64,000 nt of DNA. Origin: Larix kaempferi (lineage: Eukaryota; Streptophyta; Pinopsida; Pinales; Pinaceae). How positions within the stretch are numbered: the first letter of the stretch is position 1; every line of letters starts with the position of its first letter. Below are positions 33,791 to 44,059 of this stretch, in pieces. The notes below the pieces were generated by a model. The model did no database searches and had not been told where the DNA came from. It saw only the letters and a list, made by a program, of their open reading frames with translations. Where the stretch lies: the NCBI GenBank assembly GCA_027924585.1, contig BSBM01000386.1:668001-732000 (forward strand), written 5' to 3'. The position numbers and the translations under genes were made by a program.

Positions 33791-35459
33791 TTCAGGGTCC
33801 TTGCTTCCTGTAATGGCCAAGGTTTCCAACAAAGAAACAACAGTGTATTAGCTTGGTTGTCATAAGACTTATACCTGAAGTCTTCATTATTCCAAACAAG
33901 AAATAAATGAAAATGAATACTTATCTGTATTGTGCATTTTCCTCGCTACTGTTGAGCCCAGAATTGGCCCTTTTTGACCATCATTTATCACTGTCCCTTA
34001 CCTTGTCTCACACCAATTACCTTGGCAATTCAACTTATTGTCCTTATATATTCCCCAATTTACCAAGGTATGGCCGATTATCGTTTTATTGTATTAATAC
34101 TTATGATTGTGATGATTTAAGCTGTGCATCTCTTAATTCGTGCTAACATGATGCAAATTATGAAGGTAGTAAGATAAATGGACTGCAGGAAGATCGGAGC
34201 TGAACAAGTCACGGAGGAAGGGACGTCCATTGCTTAAGGAAGGTTCCTTGGGGCTCAATTCGTCAATCAAGGCACAGTCGTGGCAGGGCAGCTGTAACAT
34301 AAAGTTCTATCTTAAGTATGTCGCTGCTCAAATCCAGCTGTGAGCTGGAAGGACCGCCACTCTTGGGACAGTTGATAACTCCTCTTATATTTGGATATTT
34401 CAAGTTCTGCCACGCATTGTAACAGCTAGATTATTTAGGGCGCCTGAAGATCATAGATCTTCATGGCTGCCCAATTATAGGTTTAGATGTTGCAACTGTA
34501 TGTATAAATATGTGGTATTACCTCGATCGAGGGGTTGGACAGCAATTAATTAATTCATCTTGTATTAGCAGTCAAGCCGAAACTATGTACTCATCCTTCT
34601 GTTAATATAAGGAGTTGCTTCTGAGTTAAAGAGAGTGTTGTTCAACCAGCGTCTCTGTGTGAAGACTGGGCCCGTCTTCCACAGAGATTGCTGTGTTAAT
34701 TTAGGATTTCATCTTCCTGTTGTGTGATGATTTGATCTTTCGTTTGTACGCAGCAGCAATATTCATTGTGTGGATTTCTCAGTAAATGATTTATTTGTGA
34801 GATTGGTGAATGGTATCAATAACAGTCGACTGAGTCAGGTTTGTTTTATGTAATTCAATTTCTGTTCACACTGTTGTGCTCATCCTACAGCTGAAACGTA
34901 ATCCCAGAAGCTCCTAGGAATTAGCTTTCCTGTTATGTGTTGATTGATTTATATTTTGCAATTCAGTATCTTAGAACAGTTGCTTCAATCTCCTTTATTA
35001 AATTCTAGAGTAATGTTCAGGTCATGCTTCATGATTCCCAGCTTGACTTCATTAGACAGTTGATTATTTTAGAACGCAATTGAGATTTCCTTCCTGCAAT
35101 CGTTGATTAGATCTGATATTCGTTTTGCTTGATGCATAATAGAAAAGGATTGTAGTACAGCAGTTAGAAGGCAATTGGGATTGCGTAGATTCTTGGGATG
35201 AACATAGATGATAGAAGATAAAAGTATTCACTTCTAATGGTTTGTGTTTAAGCATATATTGTGCACTTGTCCTTTGAAATAAAAAGACTTTCTCGGGTTG
35301 ACAATAAATTTCATACGCTCTGTGTGTCGATATTTAATTATCTGCAATTAGAGTGCTTGACAGCTACTCCACAGGTTTTCTTCTCTGCTTTGCAAGCCTT
35401 GGATCACCTGTGGGGTGGATGCTTGGCCAGCACACATGCTGCTCCACAACATCATCCGA

Positions 35460-35945
35460 ATAGGTAATGCCAAGCCAGTGCACCGACTGGGTTTATCAGG
35501 CATCCCAAAAAAATCAGTATGCTAAGCCAGTACACCGACTGGGTTTATCAAGCATTTCAAAAATCAGTATGCTAAGCCAGTACGCCGACTGGGCTTATCA
35601 AGCATTTCAAAAATCAGTATGCTAAGCCAGTACGCCGACTGGGTTTATCAAGCATACAATAACCATTTCCAAGCCAGTTCTCCTACTGGGTTTGTCAGGA
35701 ATAACACCCTTCACCAATACCTCCATAACATGCAAATAACCAATGCCAAGCTAGCACACTGACTGGGTTTGTCAGGCATTAATTTAACAACATGCCAAGC
35801 CAGTACACCGACTGGGTTTATCAAGCATCCAGCAACCTTTTGCCACAACACCCAAATAACCAATGCCAAGACAGTACACCGACTGGGTTTATCAGGCATA
35901 CAACAACCATTGCCAAGCTAGTACATCGACTGGGTTTATCAGGCA
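35460..35945 (-). repeat. tandem repeat, about 50-bp units and variants
   Basis: The phrase 'ccgactgggtttatca' recurs about eight times. The first units are spaced 52, 50 and 50 bp; later ones are spaced more widely. It resembles a phrase in the element's own LTR (near 31405-31430). Confidence 0.85.
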
Positions 35946-38900
35946 ATATGAACAACATAATATGATTACGTGGCTCCTTCTCTTATGAAAACCAGTGGTT
36001 CCCTCCAGGAAATCCATAGGTGACTCACTTGACTGCAGGCTAGCATGGCCCCACAATACCCACTCACAATACACAATGATGATACCCCTTTTCTGCAACA
36101 TAGCTCCTCGGGCCTATCCATCTCTTATAGTGTCCTTTAGTGTGAGCGTAGAAAGGTTACCACTACCCATACAATCCTCTTGAGCACCCTTGCTTCGCTT
36201 TGCCTCTTAACGTGCAACACCAAATTGCATTTGTGTAAGCTGTTAGCACAAGAAGGATAAGCGGGCTCATCAGTATTGCTGCTCAAAAATCGTAATCATA
36301 TTTCATATCATTCACTATCAAGTATTGAAACACCAGGAATGCGTCCATTCCCTTAGGGTGTAGTCAATATTGAAACCCTAACATAACCCATCACCCGAAA
36401 GGTATGCATCCCTTTCCGATGTGAGCCATGTAGGCCTTAGTCACACTCAAGCAGTCTGGAACAATAATGAAATAATAAAACATGATCTGCATATTAAATC
36501 TAATAACCAGACATGTATATCCTTAGTTAGGGTTACCGAATACTCATTCGTTTCATAGATGTATATTTTCTTCATTTGTGAAGAATGGGGGCTCCCTTCT
36601 CTGAGTCAACAGTATTTCAGTTTGCCACCCCAATCTTTTCACATGCCATAACCCACACATGCCTTCTTGGCATAATTTACTGTCTCACTCACATGCTTTA
36701 CCAACATGCAGTTCGGCTGAGACATTATCAACATTTACAATGGCATTTCACCCGAAACCCATTTCCAAAGCATGGGATCCTTCCCATCTAGTTTGGCTTC
36801 TACAGGCCATCACACATGGTCTTCCTGCCATGTGTCATCCTGGCACACTTTATCAAATAGCCAAACAGTCAGCAACATTTAGCAATAAGCTTCAAATATG
36901 ATTGTTCCATAACCAATCAATATCATTAATAATTAAATTCAATATGAATTTACAATTCTGTCTCCTATAGAAATTGATTTGCTTAGCAATGAGGCTCTCC
37001 TCGTATTGTTTGGCTCTTGTAAGTGGTATCACTCTGCCCATTATGGTTTCACCCTTGCTACCATACATGAACATCCACCTATAACATGTCCTCCTGACAC
37101 AATTCTATGTAAGCCAAATAGTCATTAGCAATTATAAGCAAATTCTCAAATCTGAAATTTGTAGATCTGTTTTCCTACAGAAATTAGATTTGCAACTATA
37201 AGACTATTCTCATAAACTTAAACCAGACAATTTTCAGATTTGTTTCATGCATAAATTTACAACCATGAGAACCTTCTCATAACCTTTAGCTTCTGCACAT
37301 GGTAGATCTCGGTCTTTACTATGGACTTATCCTCATTGCCATACGCAAGACTTTTCTACCTAAAAACTGAAACTTCAATAAGCCAAACACATTGTGAGTA
37401 TCTATGCACATAATCATTCATTGCCATAACAGTCACTAAAGTGATCTCAGAATTATAATATTCAATAATTCAAACACCTTCAGCTGTTTAACATTTGAAA
37501 TGCAATGAAATATATATACATTTCTATATATGCATCATTATCACAATAAAATTGCAAGACATAGTCACACTATCCATGCAATTTAAATAACTGTAAATAC
37601 TCATTACTTCATATTCCATGCAGCTCTATCCTTCCAACAGAGTGCTTTGGTAGCCCATCACATGTCTACCTTCTTCATGCAGTCCTTCTCCTGCATTCAT
37701 AGCAGCTTATGGAATGGTCTCAGGATTAGCAATAGTCCACCATTTCATCTATTATCTAACTGCATTGAAACATATATATGTCACACCCTTGCATTCACAC
37801 AATGCATTTCAACATGTGCACCTACACATGCATGAATATTTACAACATTTACCGAATATTTCAATGCACATCTCTTCAATGCCATCTTGCATGATTTCAT
37901 GAATACTATGCATTCAAACATACTATGGCCTAACCATGATTACTACATACAATATGCACTACCATGACAGGTCCATAAGTCCTCAGTTGATTTGGTTGTT
38001 AAACTCACAACCAATATTCACAAATGGCATGATATGAATTCATATGAATGCATTGAGGTTTCTGGAAACTATAGGGTGTAAGGCTCCCTGCCTTCACCTA
38101 CCCGCACCTCACCATACTTGGTGGGTTGGCATTCACATTCAGACACTCAATGCAAACCAAATCACCTTAGTTTACGCTTAGTTGAAGAGACTCACCAAAT
38201 CCTCTTTCAACATTCATGCAATTAAGCACAGTTAACCCTTACCTGCATGGTTGTTATTAATATCGCTTGATGTTACATGATCAGTCAGCCTCTTACCAAG
38301 GCTACTCAGTCCTTTTTCCAACATCATGTTCATGGATTTGTTGCACCATCCTCTCTTCCTGAGGTTGTATGCAACAATCATCATCCACATCCTTAGCCAT
38401 GCTTCGGTTGTCTTTGGTCCTACAACCAATGCGAACACAACTAATTATTAGCAACCACCATCATTTGATCTTAAGTGGCTTATTGCATATGTAAATCCTC
38501 ACTTTTTTACCAATATGCAATATCATATACATGCAAAAACATTTTCACATGCACTTGTGCAATATGCCATCTATCTATCCCTTTTGCATTTCCAGCATTC
38601 CTATGCCATAGCTTCTATGCATATAAAACTTGTAAAATACAAAAACAATAGCAATAGCGGAGTTGAGGAATTATCCCTTTCCAAGCATGACATGGGGTCC
38701 CTTCTCCACGTCATAGCTGATCCTTTTCTTGGTTTCCCTACCAAGCACGCAAGGAATCATTAACTGTCATTTCTCACCAAGTAACAATTTAATACAAATG
38801 TAAAACATTCTTAGTTGCTACTTTTCAAGCATGAAACTCCTATGCTATAACAGAAATAGTTAAGGTGAGAAGTTTCCCTCTTATAAACGTTGTCTTGCTG

Positions 38901-39199
38901 CTCCCATTTCTCTTCTGCAATTCATATTACAACCAATTACTCTCCACAACCTTCTATGCAATTCCTGCTTCTCATCCCAAGAATGCATTTCACACTTTCA
39001 ACGACTGTCTACCGGGGGACGACGGGGGTCAAGGGGGCTTGCCCCCTTGTGGCTCACCACTGCAGGGCGGGTCGAGGGCAGAGCCCTCATTTTTTTTTTT
39101 GTAACTCCTTCAATTTCGCGCAATCTGGCGCATAAGTTCCATGGCATTTTTCAACCTTCGGCACCTAAAAAATCTCCCTGGAAAATGGCTGAAATTCCT

Positions 39200-39925
39200 T
39201 GTTTCGGGACAACTCAGCAAGTTCTTCCGACCTGTTTCGGGCCAACTCGCCAAGTTCTTCTGGTCGAAGACTCAATTTTTCCTTCCGATCTGTTGTGGAC
39301 CAACTTGCCGAGTCCTTCCGCTGTTGCGGGGCGACTTGCCGAGTTCTTCTGAAATTTTCTCTTGGACGCCGAAAAATACTTATAAAAAAACCTTCCGCCG
39401 TTTCGGACCATCTTGCTGAGTTCTCCCGCTGTTTCGGAGCAACTCACCGAGTTCTCCCACTGTTTCGGAGCAACTCGCCAAGTTCTTCCGAAATTTCTTC
39501 TTTGACGCCGAAAACACTTAGAAATTTTTTCGGACCAACTCGCTGAGTCCTTCCGCCGTTGCGGGGCAACTTGCCGAGTTCTTCCGATCAAACTCAGCTT
39601 TTCCTTCCGAAATTTTTCCATCTTTTCGCCGAACTTATTGATTTGTTTTGTCGCGTTGCGGAACGACTTGCCGAGTCCTTCCACAGTTTTGGGCCAACTC
39701 GCCGAGTCCGGCCCCCGAAAACACTTAGAATTTTTTTTGAAATTTTTCTTCCTTTCCCCGAGCACTTCCGCAACTTCGGGCCAACTTGCCGAGTTCTTCC
39801 GCCGTTGCGAAACAACTCGCTAAGTTCTTCCACAGTTTCGGCGAACTTATTGATTCCCTGTCGCGTTGTGGAACAACTTGCCGAGTCCTTCCGCCGTTGC
39901 GGACGAACTCACCGAGTTTTTTTCC
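39200..39925 (-). repeat. GC-rich leader repeats, about 31-bp units, roughly 15 copies
   Basis: Units follow the pattern aactcgccgagttcttccg then ctgtttcgggcc, often as pairs separated by 30-70 bases of T-rich sequence. Starts are visible near 39208, 39243, 39300, 39331, 39408, 39440, 39471, 39536, 39567, 39664, 39696, 39780, 39813, 39872 and 39904. The block lies about 160-900 bases downstream of the primer site, that is in the RNA leader. Frames across it give repetitive peptides that are unlikely to be real proteins. Confidence 0.85.
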
Positions 39926-40083
39926 GTCGGCTCAGTTTTTGGCAGAAACTCATAGACACTTAGAAAAAATTTGAAAATTTGAAAATTTTGAAATTTTTCT
40001 TAACTATCAGTGCTGAGCAGGAAGCATACTTACCTCTGCAACTATGATAGGTAGCCCATAAAGGCCCAATGCTGCAACCAGTA

Positions 40084-40095
40084 GCTCTGATACCA
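40084..40095 (-). promoter_or_regulatory. primer-binding site of the LARD-like element
   Basis: The minus strand reads TGGTATCAGAGC, three bases from the LTR end; initiator tRNA-Met type. Confidence 0.93.
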
Positions 40096-40098
40096 AAA

Positions 40099-41389
40099 TG
40101 TAACATACCCACCTACTGACCCAATAAGAGAGGGAAGATGATAACAATCTGTGGGGCTTTTCATAAAACTCATCCCAATCATTAGAATCATATGAATAAA
40201 AAAACATTGGTGTGCAGATACAAATCAGGCAATATGCACAGCGGAATTGAAACTAATCCATACACAATTCATGCCCATCCAGCATATCAAAATAGTCATC
40301 AAATTAATGCATTGCAGAAGTAAATACATAGACAGAAAAACACTTATCTTCATTGTGCAATTGGTCCCAAACAACTAGCTATGTCGCTGCAACGTTCCAC
40401 CCAACCATAGGCCAGTTGTGTTCATCAAGCTCTCAACACAACTGTCACCCCCGAGCTGGGCATGATTCTTACAAGGAAAAGGGGACATTCACTCATTCAC
40501 AGCCAATTAATCATTTCATCTGAGCCAAGCCAGTCCCCAGCTGGGTTTATCATGCTACATTTGAACCCTGGAGGCTTACACTCAAGCTCAAGCCAAAGCA
40601 ATGGATTTACCATCAGGATGGCCATGGGTTTGGGCTTTCCCCAAATCGTTTCCATCCAAAAATGAATTATGGGATGAGGAAAAACATTCACAGGGGAGGA
40701 AAAACGATTTCTCCCCAACCATCTCAGCATTTAACAGCCAGAATGGTCTCTATGGAACCCCAATTCGAATTTCCATCTTCCCCACTGGTATACAATACAA
40801 AAACGCCCTTATCCTAGCTGAGGATCAAGGAGAACACCCAAAAACATGGATGGAAAACGCCCCGGTAGATCCCCACTCGTGAGGGAGAGCAATTGGTTGA
40901 TGGATAATGGCTTGGGGAGCAATTCATGGCTCCTTTCTTGCCCAAGAAGTAAAACTCGATTTCCCATGCAGGGTGGCTTGCCCATACCCGAATTTGGACA
41001 GCCATACCTCCCATTACCCAAGGCATTAACTACCTCAACCAACTCTTGGGAGAAATCAATGATTGGGTACAAAAGTCAACATGGGTAGTTGAGGGTTTGA
41101 TTGGTTCTCTCATTGACACTTGGCTTGACTTGGTTGGCTCAAGGGTTTGAATGTTTTCCCTCCCAGTTCCTTGTAAAATCATGCCCCCATCTCTTGTTGC
41201 ATTGCATAGCTAGTTGTGGATATTTATTAAAATGCATATTTACAATTTCAATGTGCTTGGCTAGCACGTAAACCATATGCATCACGAAATCGATGGCAGG
41301 GCCTTGGCCTTGAGCTTCTCACCACGATTTTATAACGATATTACATCATTTACAATTTAATTCCATGGGGTCAAACTGGGGACATTACA
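40099..41389 (-). repeat. 5' LTR of the LARD-like element
   Basis: 1291 bp, TGTAACATACCC to GGGGACATTACA on the plus strand, followed by the GCAGA duplication. Confidence 0.95.
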
Positions 41390-41394
41390 GCAGA

Positions 41395-41737
41395 GAGATA
41401 GAGTCTTAGACAGAGTGCCTACAGTGGGGTGGAACGTTGCTCTTCCATTACCAGTTGCTTTGGCAGCTCCATTGAAAAGATAAGTGTTTACTTGTTAATT
41501 TAATGTTGTGTTTGATCATGCATGATTATTATCATTATGCTTGTGATGAATATACCGGTATATGTATGTTGTGTGTGTGGAATGATTTATCTCCCACTGT
41601 GTGTTTTTATTATGCATCTGCACACACATTTAGATGTTTATGAAATTCATAATTTGGCCATTGGGGCAAAATTTTGAACCCCATAAATCACTAATGTTCC
41701 CTTATCCTTGTCAGGTTGATGGGAAAGGGATGTGACA
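41395..41737 (+). repeat. 3' LTR of G, last part
   Basis: It resumes after the LARD duplication and matches 22740-23061 from 'agtgcct' onward. It contains 'ttagacagagtgcc', the undisturbed version of the copia A junction. Confidence 0.92.
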
Positions 41738-41742
41738 AAACA

Positions 41743-42490
41743 CTTCATAAACTTAGTCAAAAATATAAGTTGACCACATAAGTGCACGTATGATGATAGT
41801 TCATATGTCAGGTAATTAACGATTGATGGTTCCAAACAACCAGATAGTCGACAAATAGCAGTCTTAGTCAAGGCATGAAAGAAGACTTTGGTCGAATTTC
41901 AATCATTCTGGAAAAATCAATATCATTTGCTCTTGTAGATATCAATTCAATGGTACAAACTAATAACCAATGCAACGTTGTCAAGGCTCGACAGATAATG
42001 GTTAAGTCGATAGTCTTTCAGGTAATTGATGGATTTAGTTTCTAAGTACACCAAAGTTGACCATTCTAGTCGGTCATTCTAGTTTACTACGCATACGACA
42101 CTCTAGTCAAATCAGTTAGTTGAAGCCCAAGTCGATGGGAAAATAAGTGTTGGTTGATGCTTCCAGTCGATCCAAGTTGATAGATATACATATAATCTCC
42201 TATTCAAAGCCTATAGCTAATAGCCTCCATGCTAAGACAAGTCGATGTATTTTCAAATAAATCAATCAAGGAACTCAAGTCTGGGGTTCTTGAATGCAGC
42301 CATAGGGAAACAACGACTTCAAAACTTGGATGGATTCACTCGTGTCCACAATAAATTAGACATCGTGATTTTCAAGAAGCCCTAGCATTACACCAATCAC
42401 ATAGTTGAACTTCACCAATCACAATTTCTTGGAAGACATGTGTCTCTCCACTCAAGCCACAAATTTAAAGTTTGCACAAACCCTAGAACA
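41743..42490 (-). other. internal sequence of X between G and Z
   Basis: It has the same GTCGA/AGTCAA-rich texture as 15120-15680, which supports both being parts of X. No coding frame is recognised. The boundary with Z is uncertain. Confidence 0.55.
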
Positions 42491-42499
42491 ATGAAGCTG

Positions 42500-42735
42500 C
42501 AAATCCAGACACATGTAAAACCCAGTTCACGACGAATATATGTTTATAGAACTTTCTGGAGTAAAACAATTCTGAACCCACAATAATTCAAAAAACCCAC
42601 AATATTGGATAAATGATAAAATATAAGATGATGATCATTACAATGAATTGGATTACTTAAATATAATTTGGGTTTCAAGATTTTAGGAGTCACATCCTTT
42701 CATTATATTTAATATTTATTAATTATTATTATTAA
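42500..42735 (-). repeat. 3' LTR of Z, distal part
   Basis: It matches 51540-51715 and is interrupted at 42735 by the LINE; ATTATTATTAA at 42725-42735 is one copy of the LINE target duplication. The LTR continues at 49870-49905. Confidence 0.75.
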
Positions 42736-43106
42736 TTTTTTTTTAACAGAAACGGTTGAGTAGCTTTGATTATATATAAAACGGAAAATACAGAGTAAAA
42801 ATATAGGATTGCTCCCACAAAAGGATAGCATCCATCACACCTTGTTCATCCTTTACAAGCTTATAATTGCTATGGAAAATCCCTATTCTATGGAGGCTGT
42901 AACTCCTTACAAACTGCCTGAGAAGGAAAATGCAGAAATAAAACATGACTAGGGGCCTATCTTATACAAAAAGAGGCTGATAACTGGAGTTTTCAAAATA
43001 CAAAGAGCTTCTAAACATTTAGAATAGTCACAGCCTGTAGATGCCAAAAAAAACAGAGGTGGGAGCATAACATAACCAAAACATAGAGTAGCCATCAGTC
43101 GAAGTG

Positions 43107-43739
43107 CTATGGGAAAAGACAAATGTCCAGAACAACGCCTTCAATATCTGCATTTCCATTCTTTCCTGATCTGGTGATGGCTTGAGTACCAATTTGTGCC
43201 ATTTCATTTTTAAGCTTTTCCAGCTTCCTTCCAAGATCTTCGATTTTGCTACTCACAGCATCAAGGTTTGCATCCTTACGGACCTTGAGGGGATAGAAAG
43301 AACACAGAATTTCTTCCAGATGTCCAACCTTCTCAACAATTTTGTTGTTTTGGAGCTTGAACTCCGAATGAGTGGCTTGAGCCAGAGAGAAGAGTCGAGT
43401 TAGTGCCCTCTTAAATTCTATATTCTCATTTCTGACCAGACGGATTTGGTTTTCCAGATCATGAATGTGCTTCATGATTTTCCCAATATCGTGCTTGCTA
43501 CCTTGTCTCTGACTGGTGCCAAGAAACCACTTCTCAGTACCGACCTGTCCATGGAAGAGACCAAGCACAAGGGAGCTAACCTTCTCATCATCCAACGGAA
43601 TGCAATTATCACCTTCAGCCAATGGAAGAGTACTGTTGCAGGCACCAAGAGGGCTTCTAATAGGTTTATTACAGCGCAGACAATTCGTATAAACCTCATT
43701 ACCGTCCTGTGAAGATGACCCGAAGATAAAATGCTCCAT
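43107..43739 (-). CDS. LINE third ORF, coiled-coil protein
   Basis: An intact 210-codon frame lies downstream of RNase H. The N-terminal part has a Cys pair 'CLRCNKP'. The middle (residues about 85-150) is heptad-like ('IMKHIHDLENQIRLVRNEN', 'HLEEILCSF'), and a second coil is 'KIEDLGRKLEKLKNEM'. No known domain is recognised. It is uninterrupted while ORF1 and ORF2 are broken. It could be a true third ORF, a captured gene fragment, or a chance frame in the 3' UTR. Length and composition argue against chance, but no homologue can be named. Confidence 0.5.
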   Translation of the reverse strand: MEHFIFGSSSQDGNEVYTNCLRCNKPIRSPLGACNSTLPLAEGDNCIPLDDEKVSSLVLGLFHGQVGTEKWFLGTSQRQGSKHDIGKIMKHIHDLENQIRLVRNENIEFKRALTRLFSLAQATHSEFKLQNNKIVEKVGHLEEILCSFYPLKVRKDANLDAVSSKIEDLGRKLEKLKNEMAQIGTQAITRSGKNGNADIEGVVLDICLFP

Positions 43740-44059
43740 GATAATGCTAGAACCCCCGCACTAGTCAGAGAAATCACAAAAGAGGCTTCCTGTGTTAAGA
43801 CACCAAAACCAAACAAAACAAGAGTTGGTGAGGGCAATAACCATCCTTTCAAGTTTTAAAAGCTTAACAAAAATTCGCATGTTGGCCATCTGGCAGGGGA
43901 ATGGGTTTGTCCAGTGGCAATTAAGAACAAGTGTGCGAGGATCCAAGACATATCCTGGTGGCAGGGAGAGAATGTAGTTTCCCAAGTAAACTTTGAGCAT
44001 GATAACAAAGAACATTAAAAACCATGAAATAGATGAAGACCCTCATTGTAGGGTAAGGA

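Larger units (their letters stand above)
32276..40083 (-). other. non-coding interior of the LARD-like element
   Basis: No frame exceeds noise outside the GC-rich repeat block at its right end. Most of it is A/T-rich with C-biased plus strand. The block near 39010-39110 holds the near-palindrome 'caagggggcttgcccccttg' followed by T10. Confidence 0.75.
30972..41389 (-). mobile_element. LARD-like non-autonomous LTR element (10.4 kb)
   Basis: Two 1291-bp LTRs (30972-32262 and 40099-41389) with TGTAAC...ATTACA ends, a perfect duplication GCAGA (30967-30971 and 41390-41394), a minus-strand TGGTATCAGAGC primer site and an AAGGGGAGGGGAA purine tract define a complete element. The 7.8-kb interior has no gag, protease, RT or integrase motif and no long ORF. 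It contains three blocks of tandem repeats. The size and lack of coding fit the class called LARD (large retrotransposon derivatives). Confidence 0.95.
19076..41737 (+). mobile_element. Ty3/gypsy chromovirus G, carrying two nested elements
   Basis: The 5' LTR starts at 19076 and the 3' LTR at 29830, both TGTAATA(C/T)CCCC. The element ends at 41737 (GATGTGACA). The flanks GAACA (19071-19075) and AAACA (41738-41742) are a target duplication with one mismatch. The order gag, protease, RT, RNase H, integrase, chromodomain is on the plus strand. Copia A interrupts the 5' LTR and the LARD-like element the 3' LTR. The coding region is heavily mutated. Confidence 0.9.

Noticed and set aside
39141-39963. 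Overlapping ORFs giving repeated 'NSPSSS' or 'GRTRRVGPK' peptides
   Set aside because: They are translations of the 31-bp tandem repeats; open frames occur on both strands at once.
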